A stretch of DNA of 16,662 bases from Clostridiales bacterium (GTDB taxonomy: Bacteria; Bacillota; Clostridia; Oscillospirales; Acutalibacteraceae), in the NCBI GenBank assembly GCA_019416395.1, contig DXXH01000044.1:1-16662 (forward strand), in the 5' to 3' direction. Below are positions 7,899 to 15,853 of this stretch, piece after piece. Every line of letters starts with the position of its first letter. Positions within the stretch are counted from its first letter, which is position 1. The notes beneath the pieces were generated by a model. It ran no database searches and was not told the origin of the DNA. It saw only the letters and a list, made by a program, of their open reading frames with translations. A program made the position numbers and the translations under genes.

Positions 7899-8234
7899 AT
7901 GGACAGCACCTTTCCCAAACGGATCTACCAATTGGTAAGCCATATTCCCACCGGAAAAGTTTCCACCTATGGCCAGCTGGCTTTGCTGGCAGGAAGCCCC
8001 AGAGCTGCCCGGATCGTAGGAGCAGCCTTGGCCAAAGCTCCCGCAGGGCTGCCCTGTCACCGGGTACTCTACCGGGACGGTTCCCTGTGCTGCGACCAGG
8101 CCTTCGGCGGCAAAGAGATCCAGCGGCAACTTCTGGAGCGGGAAGGCGTTCCCTTTCTCCCAGACGGCCGAGTGGACTTAAAACGCTGTTTGTGGGAACC
8201 TGGGGATCTTTCTGTCCCGCCTTCCCAGGGATAA
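7899..8234 (+). CDS. Short MGMT-family DNA alkyltransferase-like protein with active-site Cys
   Basis: The 111-residue product corresponds to the C-terminal DNA-binding/active-site domain of O6-alkylguanine-DNA alkyltransferase. It contains the helix-turn-helix STYGQLALLAGSPRAARIVG (about 25-44) with the base-flipping Arg, and GLPCHRVLYRDG. The Cys of PCHR, which accepts the alkyl group in active enzymes, is present. The N-terminal ~60-80-residue domain of Ogt/Ada/MGMT is absent, and the stretch before PCHR (AKAPAGLP) resembles alkyltransferase-like (ATL) proteins, which carry Trp in place of Cys. It is thus ATL-shaped but possibly catalytic. The ATG is preceded by AGGGGG eight bases upstream. 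It has its own promoter and no operon partner. The expected role is repair or sensing of O6-alkylguanine in DNA. Confidence 0.88.
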   Translation: MDSTFPKRIYQLVSHIPTGKVSTYGQLALLAGSPRAARIVGAALAKAPAGLPCHRVLYRDGSLCCDQAFGGKEIQRQLLEREGVPFLPDGRVDLKRCLWEPGDLSVPPSQG

Positions 8235-8262
8235 CCCCCAAAACACCTTTCCAAATCATACT

Positions 8263-8338
8263 AAAAAAAAGCTGCCCCATGGATTGAGATCTTCCCCTAC
8301 TGTAGAGGAAACCTCTCAAGACTGCGGCAGCCCTTTTT
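8263..8338. terminator. Long imperfect hairpin terminator between convergent genes
   Basis: GCTGCC (8271-8276) pairs with GGCAGC (8326-8331). Inside it TTGAGA (8284-8289) pairs with TCTCAA (8314-8319), and an apical stem lies around a five-base loop. Eight A flank the left side and five T the right, so it can act on both strands. In the apical stem the minus-strand RNA can form a U-G pair where the plus strand has a C-A mismatch, and the minus strand has the longer U tract (eight). Both favour termination of the dehydrogenase transcript. A separate small RNA ending here is possible but unsupported. Confidence 0.72.
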
Positions 8339-8430
8339 CTAATAGTTACATCTCTGCGAAAGTGTCCGTTTTTTCTCTCCTGAACACTTGCGATGAACCG
8401 CTTCACTCAAAACTGGAAAAGCCGGCAAAC

Positions 8431-9525
8431 TCACTGGGCAGCTTTAAAGGCTCGTCCCACACGGTTTTGTTCCTTCATGCACTGAATAAATTTTTCCCGG
8501 GTCACCTGGGGAGAACGGAACGCCCACTCTGTGCTGGCTTCCGCCTTATCCGCCATCACCTGGAATTCTTCCTCGTCAATCCCCATATCGTCAAAGCATA
8601 TCGGCAAACCCATACCGTAGTTGAAGGCCATGATCCGGTCACGAGCTTCCGTTTGGCCGTCATAGGTGAGAAGGCAAAGCACTCCCAAGGATACGATTTC
8701 CCCGTGAAGATGCTGGTGGCCTTGCTTGGTCACCGTAGCCCCATAGTATACGCAATGGGCCAAAGAAGAATTATAATAGTACTCCGGCGTGTGTGTGGTC
8801 ATATTGGATACAAGGCCTGTGGAGACGATAATATCCAGCACCACTTGTTCCAAGGCTTCCGTGACCTTCTTCTCTTTACAAGCTTCCAACGCTTCCTTGC
8901 CATAGGTCAGCAGGGGCTCTGTACAGATTTTGCTCAGCTGCACCCCCATCAGCGGCGTATGGGACAAATGCCGGTCCTTACTGGAAAAGACCGCTTCGCA
9001 CTCCTTGGACAAAGCGTCCCCGATGCCCGCCCAAAGCAGTTCATAGGGGGAGTCTGCAATCACAGCGGTGTTGATAAAGGTATGTTCCGCCAGCTTTGGG
9101 TAATAGTATTCCCGGAAGCTTCCGTCCGGATTGTAGATCACGCTGATCGACGTCACGGAAGCGCAGTTACTGCCCACCGTGGGAAACAAAAACAGGGGCT
9201 TATCCAGTTCATTGGCAACATATTTGCAGGTGTCGCACGCACGTCCACCCCCTACGCCAAACAAAATATCCGCTTTCTTTACGGTGTCATTCTGGATCAG
9301 GGCATCGCCATTTTCATAGGTGGAATCTCCCCCATACCAGATAAAATCCAGGATCTCAATGTCCGATCCGGCTACGCCATCCAGCAAGGCTTTTTTCGCC
9401 TTTTCCATGGCGGTCTTTCCACCGATGACTACCGCCTTCTTCCCGTAATATCTCCCAAAATAACCGATTTCCTTGTAACAATCCGCCCCTATGGAATAAT
9501 TGGGCAAACACACATTGTAGCTCAT
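8431..9525 (-). CDS. Iron-type alcohol/glycerol dehydrogenase family protein
   Basis: The 364-residue product belongs to the GldA-like branch of the iron-containing dehydrogenases, which oxidise polyols or related alcohols with NAD(P). The nucleotide-binding glycine motif GVGGGRACDT lies at 90-99. The strand-turn segment FPTVGSNCASVTSISVIY (114-131) corresponds to the GldA segment PTIAS...SALSVIY. Metal ligands are predicted at Asp170 (AGIGDAL), His257 (SLAHCVYYG) and His274 (HLHGE). The ATG has AAAGGAG nine bases upstream. It is transcribed divergently from ade, with its own promoter and a downstream terminator. It is unusually rich in Cys (including CDTC at 97-100). The substrate cannot be read from the sequence; glycerol, other diols, or a sugar-derived alcohol are all possible. 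Confidence 0.85.
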   Translation of the reverse strand: MSYNVCLPNYSIGADCYKEIGYFGRYYGKKAVVIGGKTAMEKAKKALLDGVAGSDIEILDFIWYGGDSTYENGDALIQNDTVKKADILFGVGGGRACDTCKYVANELDKPLFLFPTVGSNCASVTSISVIYNPDGSFREYYYPKLAEHTFINTAVIADSPYELLWAGIGDALSKECEAVFSSKDRHLSHTPLMGVQLSKICTEPLLTYGKEALEACKEKKVTEALEQVVLDIIVSTGLVSNMTTHTPEYYYNSSLAHCVYYGATVTKQGHQHLHGEIVSLGVLCLLTYDGQTEARDRIMAFNYGMGLPICFDDMGIDEEEFQVMADKAEASTEWAFRSPQVTREKFIQCMKEQNRVGRAFKAAQ

Positions 9526-9630
9526 GGCTCAGCGCTCCTTTCAAATCTTTCCAAGCGTTTCCCTATACCCGACGGTTCAAGTTCCGTCCCTTTCCTGACA
9601 TCATTTTACTTTGTCCAGTTAATGCGTAAA

Positions 9631-9659
9631 AGTATAACACATTTTTCTTTTTATCTCAA
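9631..9659 (-). promoter_or_regulatory. Predicted extended -10 promoter of the iron-type dehydrogenase
   Basis: On the minus strand TTGAGA (9659-9654), a 17-base spacer and TATACT (9636-9631) preceded by TGT, roughly 105 bases before the start codon. Confidence 0.8.
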
Positions 9660-9811
9660 CAGCGAATCAGGTTACAAGCGCAATTACGGAAATTTTTCCA
9701 AGATCTTTTCTCACAGTTGAATAGATTTAGCTATATCATTGGTAATTTTTCAGCTTTCTCGAAAAAATTTCCTGTTCTGTTTTCAAAATAACTTTTCACA
9801 TCCAAACATGG

Positions 9812-9840
9812 TTGTCTCCACCCTGCCAGGGTGTTATAAT
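9812..9840 (+). promoter_or_regulatory. Predicted extended -10 promoter of ade
   Basis: TTGTCT (9812-9817), a 17-base spacer and TATAAT (9835-9840) preceded by TGT. It lies 80 bases before the ade start codon. The spacer is almost filled by a perfect palindrome, listed separately. Confidence 0.82.
9819..9833. promoter_or_regulatory. Candidate operator: 15-bp palindrome inside the ade promoter
   Basis: CACCCTG (9819-9825), one central C, CAGGGTG (9827-9833): perfect 7-bp arms between the -35 and -10 boxes. A dimeric repressor bound here would block RNA polymerase. There is no T tract, so it is not a terminator. The binding protein is unknown. Confidence 0.6.
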
Positions 9841-9920
9841 TGAAAAAACACCTGTCTGGAAACAATCCCGCCTTCTATGTCAGGCATTTCACCAATTCAC
9901 TTTTTAAAGGAGGGAACCCT

Positions 9921-11717
9921 ATGATCAACCACTTTTGTAAAACACCGCTGTGGGAAGCGGGACCTACCCTGGCTGCTGTAGCTCAAGGCCGTGTCCCCGC
10001 AGACACTGTGATCAAAAATGGGACTCTTGTCAATGTCTGCACCCATGAGTTGCTGGAATCCATAGATGTGGCCATCAGCAAAGGCCGTATCGCCCTGGTG
10101 GGAGACGCATCCCACTGCATCGGGGAAGGGACGGAAGTGATCGACGCCACAGGAACCTATATCGCCCCCGGCTTTCTGGACGGCCACATTCACGTGGAAT
10201 CCTCGATGGTTTCCGTGGGAGAATACGCCCGGGCTGTGATTCCCCATGGCACCACCGGTATTTTTATGGATCCCCATGAGATCTGCAATGTACTGGGGCT
10301 GAAAGGTGTTTCCTGCATGGCGGAAGACGCCAAACGCACTCCACTCAAGGCCATGATCACCACTCCTTCCTGTGTACCGGCAGTTTCTGGATTTGAGGAT
10401 ACAGGATCCTTTGTGGGACCGGAAGACGTGGGGGAAACCATGAACTGGGATACCGTAGTGGGTCTGGGAGAAATGATGAACTTCCCCGGCATTCTCTCTT
10501 CGGATAGCCATGCTCACGGCATTGTGGGAGAAACCCTGAAAGCAGGCAAAACGGTCACAGGTCACTACTCCCTACCGGAAAACGGCCCTGGTCTAAACGC
10601 CTACATCGCTTCCGGTATCCGCTGCTGTCATGAATCCACTCGGGCGGAAGACGCTCTGCAAAAAATGCGTCTGGGCATGTATGCCATGTTCCGGGAAGGC
10701 TCTGGATGGCGGGATCTGCATGAGGTGGTCAAAAGCATTACCCAACACGAAATCGACACACGCTTCGCTGTCATGGTGTCCGACGATAACCACCCCCACA
10801 CCCTGGCAGCTCAAGGACACATGGACCACATTCTGCGCCGGGCCTTAGAAGAAGGTGTGGACCCTGTTACCGCCATTCAGATGGTCACCATCAATTGCGC
10901 CCAATGCTTCCAACTGGATCACGAGCTGGGATCCGTCACTCCGGGAAAATGCGCCGATGTGGTTTTGTTGAAAGATCTCACTTCCATGGAAGTGCTCCAG
11001 GTTTTGATCGATGGAACTACTGTGGCGAAAAACGGACAGCTGACAGTGGATCTTCCCCCCTATCAATACCCTGTTTGGGCTACCGGTTCCATGCATATCC
11101 GGGACAAGATCACACCGGAATCCTTCCAAATCCCAGCCCAAGGCGACTCGGTACAAGTCCGGGTGATGGAAGTAGCTTCCGGCCGGGTAGACAACCGGGA
11201 AACCAAAGCGGTTCTTCCCGTGAAAGAAGGGTTGCTGCAATCCGATCCTTCCCAGGATGTACTGAAAGCGGTTGTGTTTGAGCGACACCACGAAACAGGC
11301 AAGTCCGGATTCGGCTTTGTGAAAGGATTCCAGATTCAAAACGGCGCCATGGCTTCTACCGTTGCCCATGATGCTCACAACTTGTTGGTCATCGGCACAA
11401 ACGACAACGACATGGCTTTGGCTGCCAACACTTTGGTGGAATCCGGTGGCGGCATGGTTGTGGTGCAAAACGGCAAAGTGCTGGGGCTTGTTCCCTTGCC
11501 CATCGCCGGATTGATGAACGATAAACCGGTCAGTGAAATGAGCGATCTTGTGGAACATTTGGAATCCGCTTGGGAACAAATCGGCTGCCAAATGGTCTCC
11601 CCCTTTATGACCATGGCGCTGATTCCCCTGGCTTGTCTACCAGAGCTTCGCTTGACGGACCGAGGACTGGTAGACTGCACCAAATTCTGCTTTATTCCTC
11701 TGGAAGTGGAAGAATAG
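9921..11717 (+). CDS. ade: Adenine deaminase
   Basis: The ATG at 9921 follows AGGAGGG with six bases between; the same frame is open upstream to 9840 but has no ribosome site there. The 598-residue length is typical of bacterial Ade, the metal-dependent amidohydrolase that converts adenine to hypoxanthine and ammonia for purine salvage or nitrogen supply. Metal and substrate motifs are GHIHVESSM (89-97), DPHEICN (117-123), GLGEMMN (181-187), HAHG (197-200), GHYSLPE (214-220), CCHEST (235-240) and SDDNHPHTL (287-295). The C-terminal domain (about 420-598) is the Ade-specific beta/alpha region with GFVKGFQIQNGA and GGGMVVVQNG. It is a single-gene unit with promoter, operator-like palindrome and terminator. 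No truncation or missing motif is seen. Confidence 0.96.
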   Translation: MINHFCKTPLWEAGPTLAAVAQGRVPADTVIKNGTLVNVCTHELLESIDVAISKGRIALVGDASHCIGEGTEVIDATGTYIAPGFLDGHIHVESSMVSVGEYARAVIPHGTTGIFMDPHEICNVLGLKGVSCMAEDAKRTPLKAMITTPSCVPAVSGFEDTGSFVGPEDVGETMNWDTVVGLGEMMNFPGILSSDSHAHGIVGETLKAGKTVTGHYSLPENGPGLNAYIASGIRCCHESTRAEDALQKMRLGMYAMFREGSGWRDLHEVVKSITQHEIDTRFAVMVSDDNHPHTLAAQGHMDHILRRALEEGVDPVTAIQMVTINCAQCFQLDHELGSVTPGKCADVVLLKDLTSMEVLQVLIDGTTVAKNGQLTVDLPPYQYPVWATGSMHIRDKITPESFQIPAQGDSVQVRVMEVASGRVDNRETKAVLPVKEGLLQSDPSQDVLKAVVFERHHETGKSGFGFVKGFQIQNGAMASTVAHDAHNLLVIGTNDNDMALAANTLVESGGGMVVVQNGKVLGLVPLPIAGLMNDKPVSEMSDLVEHLESAWEQIGCQMVSPFMTMALIPLACLPELRLTDRGLVDCTKFCFIPLEVEE

Positions 11718-11805
11718 ACAGTTGCTCCATTGGAAATCCAAAGAGTTTTCCCTTTCAAATATTTTTGCCCCAAATTTTTAAATCCTTGTGACCTAGCTAT
11801 TTGCA

Positions 11806-11846
11806 AAAAACACCCCGACTGCCTGAATGGCAATCGGGGTGTTTTT
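11806..11846. terminator. Bidirectional Rho-independent terminator between ade and ribokinase
   Basis: A 13-bp stem AAAAACACCCCGA (11806-11818) / TCGGGGTGTTTTT (11834-11846), one C/A mismatch, then TGCC/GGCA around a TGAAT loop. The A and T tracts make it usable from both strands. A small extra hairpin GGCAA/TTGCC follows at 11850-11863. Confidence 0.93.
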
Positions 11847-11880
11847 CATGGCAAGATTTTGCCAGACACACACTTCACTT

Positions 11881-12819
11881 TTACAACGCGATCTTTTGTG
11901 GGACACTCCCTGCTTGTTCCACTTCCTCACGGGAAGGAATGGACGTTTGCGCTCCCGGGCGAGTTACCACAATGTCCGATACCCGGGAAGCGAATTGGGC
12001 AGCTGTCACCAAATCCTGCCCCTGGGAAAATGCCACCGCCAAAGCTGCCACATAACAGTCTCCCGCTGCGGTGGTATCTACCACCTGCACAGTTGGATCC
12101 GCTTCCAGCCTTGCTTCGGTACCATCTTCCATCAAAAGGTAGGAACCCGCACTTCCCAAAGTCACCAATACGTTCTTAACCCCTTTTTTCTGAAGAGACA
12201 AGGCATCTTCCCGAAGGGAATCCGGGTGATAGGGCCGCCCCATCAAAATGGATAGCTCTGTCTCATTGGGCTTAATCAAATACAAGCACCGCAAAAGCTC
12301 TTCAGGCAACCCCGCTACTGCCGGTGCAGGGTCTAAAATCACCCGTTTCCCCAGGCGGTAGGCTTCCTTTGCGGCGTATATCACAGTCTCCAGGGGAATT
12401 TCCAATTGAAGCACCAGGATATCACACTCTTCAAGCAAGTGGTAATGTTCCTGCACGTATTCCGGAGTCACCTGGGCATTTGCTCCCTGCAACACTAAAA
12501 TAGAATTATCCCCATTGGGCAGCACGGTGATCACTGCCATTCCGGTAGGAGAATCTTCCGCTCTCCGGATCCGGCTTACATCTACCCCCACGGAATCCAG
12601 GCTTTCACAGAGCCTTTCCCCGTGCAGATCTGCGCCCACAGCCCCTAACATGGCTACCTTTCCACCCAGTTTTCCCATGGCATAGGCTTGGTTGGCCCCT
12701 TTTCCTCCAGGTACCAGCCGCAGGTTCTTCGCCAGGATTGTCTCCCCGACAGTCAGCTGATGGGGTAAATCCGTGACAAAATCCATATTCATGCTTCCAA
12801 TCACTAAAAGCTTCTTCAT
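11881..12819 (-). CDS. rbsK: Ribokinase (PfkB family)
   Basis: The 312-residue product has the PfkB sugar-kinase pattern: GSMNMDFV at 8-15, the sugar-binding PGGKGANQA at 37-45, the phosphate-site segment KPNETE (183-188) and the ATP/anion-hole motif DTTAAGDCY (248-256) with catalytic Asp254. The C-terminal RPGAQTSIPSREEV is characteristic of ribokinases. It phosphorylates ribose to ribose-5-phosphate for entry to the pentose phosphate pathway. I start at the ATG at 12819 (AAGGAG 12 bases upstream). It overlaps the TGA of the hydrolase gene by four bases (ATGA at 12819-12816), implying translational coupling; an upstream in-frame TTG at 12846 is less likely. It is the last gene of the operon, ending at a terminator. 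A related pentose or nucleoside substrate cannot be excluded. Confidence 0.93.
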   Translation of the reverse strand: MKKLLVIGSMNMDFVTDLPHQLTVGETILAKNLRLVPGGKGANQAYAMGKLGGKVAMLGAVGADLHGERLCESLDSVGVDVSRIRRAEDSPTGMAVITVLPNGDNSILVLQGANAQVTPEYVQEHYHLLEECDILVLQLEIPLETVIYAAKEAYRLGKRVILDPAPAVAGLPEELLRCLYLIKPNETELSILMGRPYHPDSLREDALSLQKKGVKNVLVTLGSAGSYLLMEDGTEARLEADPTVQVVDTTAAGDCYVAALAVAFSQGQDLVTAAQFASRVSDIVVTRPGAQTSIPSREEVEQAGSVPQKIAL

Positions 12820-14942
12820 ACAGATTCCAGACTCCTTACCTCCCAATCTCGATACAAGCAGTGGCTGCCTTTTTGTACCGCTATGCCTGCACAGCCTTGC
12901 TCCAAGGGTTCCTCATCCTCCCATTCCAGAAGAACCACTCCATCAATTGCCAGTTTTACCTGAGCCCCATGAACTGTAATGGTCAAGCGATACTCTTTGT
13001 CTGTTTCCCAGGAGTATTCCTTTTCTTCTAAAACCTGGTAGCCATGCTGATTCTTCAAAAGAGCAATCTTCCCCTGACCGTAGAATCCAGCAGCGTAACT
13101 GCGCATGGCTCCCTGTACTCTTGCCTGGATAAGATGGATTTCCCCAGTCTTCGGACAGAGCGTACAAGACAGGCTGTAATCTTTCCACAAATGGTGCCCG
13201 GTGTACATTTCTCCAAAATCAGCACAGGAAAGGCTGAGATAGGACCCATCTAAATAAGTATGCCCTTTCAGCCGGGCAAACTGGGGTACCTCTTGATGGA
13301 TTCCATTCCAGAATTCCAACTTCAGATTGGCAAAATCCAGTTTGTAGTCCGGGCCGCCTTCTACATACAAATCGTCCAAATAAGCAGTCAACTCGCCTTG
13401 GGCAAACCCACAGGCAGTTCCACAAAGTGCGACACCAATTTCCTGGATATAGCCGTCCTGACCGCCGGGGATCGTCAAGGAAAGCCGATGCCACTGGCTG
13501 TCCGCCGAAACTTTTTCGCCACGGATCATTTCTCCTGTGGCGCCATTTTTGGCGTAAATCTGGGCTGTGACATTCATTCCCTCACAGGGCATAGGCATTA
13601 CGCTCAAGATCACTGTCTGGCCTGGATATACCAGCGGCGCAAAGAAGGGATCATACCGGGAATCGCTAAAATCTTCCGGCCCATAATAGGTCTGTTTATA
13701 GAAGCAGCATTCCTCTCCGGCTCCCGCTCCGGCAGCCACCAGTTTTAGAGAACGTTTCCCGGTATAGGCCTGCTCTTCCGTATTCCGGACATGACACAAT
13801 GCCGCCCCACGACTGCGAATGGCGTGGGTGCTGCCAGGATACTCAAAGTGACAGCTTTCCAGGCGTTCACCAAGCAAAATATTCCAAGGCTCGGCAGGCG
13901 TCTCCCCTGCCAGAAGATAGGCCATCTTGGCAAAATAGCTGGCTCCATAAGGCACGTCCATAGCATTTAAAGACGGCACTACGCTGGAGCACGCCAAAAA
14001 ATCGTTGATAGGCTTCCGCCATTTGTCAAAATCGATTCCAGCAATGCCACAGTGTACCCCCATAATACACCCGACATTCCCCACATTGCAATCCGTATCC
14101 CAACCGCACATATTGCAGATACAAAGGGTACGGGTAAAGTCTCCCTCACCATACAGCATGGAGAGGATCATCACCGCCGCGTTGGGAATGATGTGGCAAT
14201 TTCCTGGATATTTATCATACCCGAAATTTTCATAAATGTACTGGAAACAGTCTCTCCAGTTCTGCGGGTGCTCCTGATAATAGGCAGTGACAGCGCGAAC
14301 TATTTTCGCGTATTCGCATTCCGCCGGGATATAATCCAACGCTTTTGCCAAAACGGTTTTCAAATCCGGTTCCACAAATGCCAAGCTGATAGCGCAAGCT
14401 ACATATACGCCGCCCCACACTCCGTTTCCACCGTGGGTAACGCTGGCGGCTTTTTCTGCCAACTCAGCAGCCTGTTGGGGATTTCCCGGGGAAACCAGAC
14501 CCCAAGGGTCAATGAAAATCTGACCGCCAATTTGTTCGGCCATGGTAGAACCATTTTGCTCTACACTACCGCTGCGGGGAGCAGGAATCCCGTTACGCAA
14601 ATTCAAATACGCAGTATGTTCTGTGGAAACCCCATAACCGCCCCACCAGAAGAAACCGTGTTCAAATGGAGCGTAATTGAGCAAAGCTTCCGCCACGTCT
14701 TGCGAAGAAAAATGATTCAAATCCTTACAGTCTTCCAGCGCCCGAATAAAAAACAACGGTCCATTGCTGTCGTCGTCCGCCGCAAAGTTCTTATACTGGG
14801 CAGGGTAATCCCAAAGCTCGCCAAATACCCGCTTAATTTTGTCGTAGCTCCAGCCTTCTATTGCGGCGCCCAGTCTGATGCCGATGACTTTTCCCAGCCA
14901 ACCGGCATATACCCGTTCCATGTAATTCTCTGGCAGTTTCAT
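12816..14942 (-). CDS. Three-domain ADP-ribosylglycohydrolase-family protein
   Basis: I choose the ATG at 14942 because AAGGAG lies eight bases upstream; the in-frame ATG at 14975 lacks a suitable site. The 708-residue product opens with an ADP-ribosylglycohydrolase fold (about 1-345): YAGWLGKVIGIRLGAAIEG (12-30), acidic DDDS (56-59), GNGVWGGVYVACAISLAFV (172-190) and the magnesium-binding CGWDTDCNVGNVGCIMG (279-295). Residues ~370-535 look like a jelly-roll, carbohydrate-binding-like module ending ELTAYLDDLYVEGG. Residues ~535-705 look like a concanavalin/LamG-type or DUF1080-like beta sandwich (DGSYLSLSCADFGE, YRLTITVHGAQVKLAIDG). There is no signal peptide or membrane helix, so it should act in the cytosol. 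It follows sugar ABC permease genes and is coupled to ribokinase, suggesting hydrolysis of an imported ribosyl or glycosyl compound. The two C-terminal domain calls are structural guesses. Confidence 0.85.
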   Translation of the reverse strand: MKLPENYMERVYAGWLGKVIGIRLGAAIEGWSYDKIKRVFGELWDYPAQYKNFAADDDSNGPLFFIRALEDCKDLNHFSSQDVAEALLNYAPFEHGFFWWGGYGVSTEHTAYLNLRNGIPAPRSGSVEQNGSTMAEQIGGQIFIDPWGLVSPGNPQQAAELAEKAASVTHGGNGVWGGVYVACAISLAFVEPDLKTVLAKALDYIPAECEYAKIVRAVTAYYQEHPQNWRDCFQYIYENFGYDKYPGNCHIIPNAAVMILSMLYGEGDFTRTLCICNMCGWDTDCNVGNVGCIMGVHCGIAGIDFDKWRKPINDFLACSSVVPSLNAMDVPYGASYFAKMAYLLAGETPAEPWNILLGERLESCHFEYPGSTHAIRSRGAALCHVRNTEEQAYTGKRSLKLVAAGAGAGEECCFYKQTYYGPEDFSDSRYDPFFAPLVYPGQTVILSVMPMPCEGMNVTAQIYAKNGATGEMIRGEKVSADSQWHRLSLTIPGGQDGYIQEIGVALCGTACGFAQGELTAYLDDLYVEGGPDYKLDFANLKLEFWNGIHQEVPQFARLKGHTYLDGSYLSLSCADFGEMYTGHHLWKDYSLSCTLCPKTGEIHLIQARVQGAMRSYAAGFYGQGKIALLKNQHGYQVLEEKEYSWETDKEYRLTITVHGAQVKLAIDGVVLLEWEDEEPLEQGCAGIAVQKGSHCLYRDWEVRSLESV

Positions 14943-14984
14943 TACTCTCTCTCCTTCCCAATTTTTGTTTTTCATAAAGATAGA

Positions 14985-15836
14985 TTAATCCTTAATGCCG
15001 CTCATTACAATGCCCTGAACGAAATATTTTTGTGCGAAAATATAGACCACCAAAATAGGCAACATGGTAATAAGTGCTCCGGCCATCATTTGATTCCACT
15101 GCGTTACATAGGTTCCTTGGAATTTGGCAAGGCCCATGGAAAGTGTCCAATTTTCCTGACTGTTAAGGAAAATCAAAGGCCGCAGGAAATCGTTCCAGGT
15201 ATTCATAAATGTAAAAATTACCAGGGTCATCAACGCCGGCTTGGAGTTCTTAATGATAACTTCCCAGAAAATCCGGGGATAACTACAGCCATCAATCATC
15301 GCTGCTTCTTCCAGCTCTCTGGGCAGAGTCAGGAAAAACTGCCGGAGCAAGAAAGTACCGAACGCATTGAAAATCCCTATGACAATCAAAGACCACACAT
15401 TGTCTATCAAACCCAATATTTTGATAATCTGGAATTGGGGAATCATCACCACTTGGAACGGAATCATCATTGTGCCCAAATAAATGATAAAAATCACATT
15501 GCGCCCTTTAAACTTGAGCCGCGCAAAAGCATAGGCCGCCATGGAGCAGGTGATAAGCTGTCCCAAAATGATCGTCACTGTGACAAGTGTTGTATTGGCA
15601 AAATAGGTTATCCAGGGAGCCTGTTCAAACATATACACATAGTTTTCCCATGCGATGTGATTGGGAATCCAAACAGGCGGCACCGCAAACAACTCTTCCA
15701 AATCTTTTAAAGAGCTGGAAATCATCCACAAAAAGGGGATCAGCATGGTCAGAGAACAGAGGATCAGCACAACATGAGTAAGTACCCGGAAGGCAATCTT
15801 CTTGCCTCTACCTTTACGTACTGCGTATTTTTCCAT
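14985..15836 (-). CDS. Carbohydrate ABC transporter permease, MalG/AraQ type
   Basis: The 283-residue inner-membrane protein has six predicted helices and the permease EAA loop EEAAMIDGCSYPRIFWEVII (177-196), which docks the ATPase. The MalG-like ending with YFVQGIVMSGIKD is typical of CUT1 sugar importers. I start at the ATG at 15836, preceded by a GGAGGGGGAG ribosome site. A second ATG at 15857 overlaps the upstream permease stop as ATGA but has no ribosome site, so the true start could be seven residues longer. Its stop lies 42 bases before the hydrolase start. The window contains neither the solute-binding protein, expected further upstream in the operon, nor an ATPase, which in Firmicutes is often a shared MsmX-type protein encoded elsewhere. 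Confidence 0.93.
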   Translation of the reverse strand: MEKYAVRKGRGKKIAFRVLTHVVLILCSLTMLIPFLWMISSSLKDLEELFAVPPVWIPNHIAWENYVYMFEQAPWITYFANTTLVTVTIILGQLITCSMAAYAFARLKFKGRNVIFIIYLGTMMIPFQVVMIPQFQIIKILGLIDNVWSLIVIGIFNAFGTFLLRQFFLTLPRELEEAAMIDGCSYPRIFWEVIIKNSKPALMTLVIFTFMNTWNDFLRPLIFLNSQENWTLSMGLAKFQGTYVTQWNQMMAGALITMLPILVVYIFAQKYFVQGIVMSGIKD

Positions 15837-15853
15837 AATTTCTCCCCCTCCTC

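Larger units (their letters stand above)
9526..9920. other. Divergent intergenic region of 395 bp
   Basis: It holds the minus-strand dehydrogenase promoter (9631-9659), the plus-strand ade promoter with its palindrome (9812-9840) and an 80-base ade leader. The 150 AT-rich bases between the two promoters show only weak inverted repeats (for example GGAAA/TTTCC at 9688-9699). I see no riboswitch or convincing small gene. Confidence 0.6.

Noticed and set aside
9688..9699. Short inverted repeat GGAAA/TTTCC between the dehydrogenase and ade promoters
   Set aside because: Five-base arms in AT-rich DNA are expected by chance, and the site overlaps no promoter element.
8284..9720. Plus-strand open frame of 478 codons across the iron-type dehydrogenase
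   Set aside because: The minus strand encodes a recognisable dehydrogenase with all metal ligands, promoter and ribosome site; the plus-strand product is motif-free and starts inside a terminator.
14943..14975. Upstream in-frame ATG for the hydrolase, adding 11 residues
   Set aside because: The only ribosome-site-like sequence is too distant, whereas the ATG at 14942 has AAGGAG at ideal spacing and begins the ARH homology directly.
14052..15710. Plus-strand open frame of 552 codons opposite the hydrolase and permease genes
   Set aside because: It spans two well-defined minus-strand genes and their junction, and its translation is low-complexity shadow sequence rich in His, Gln and Asn.
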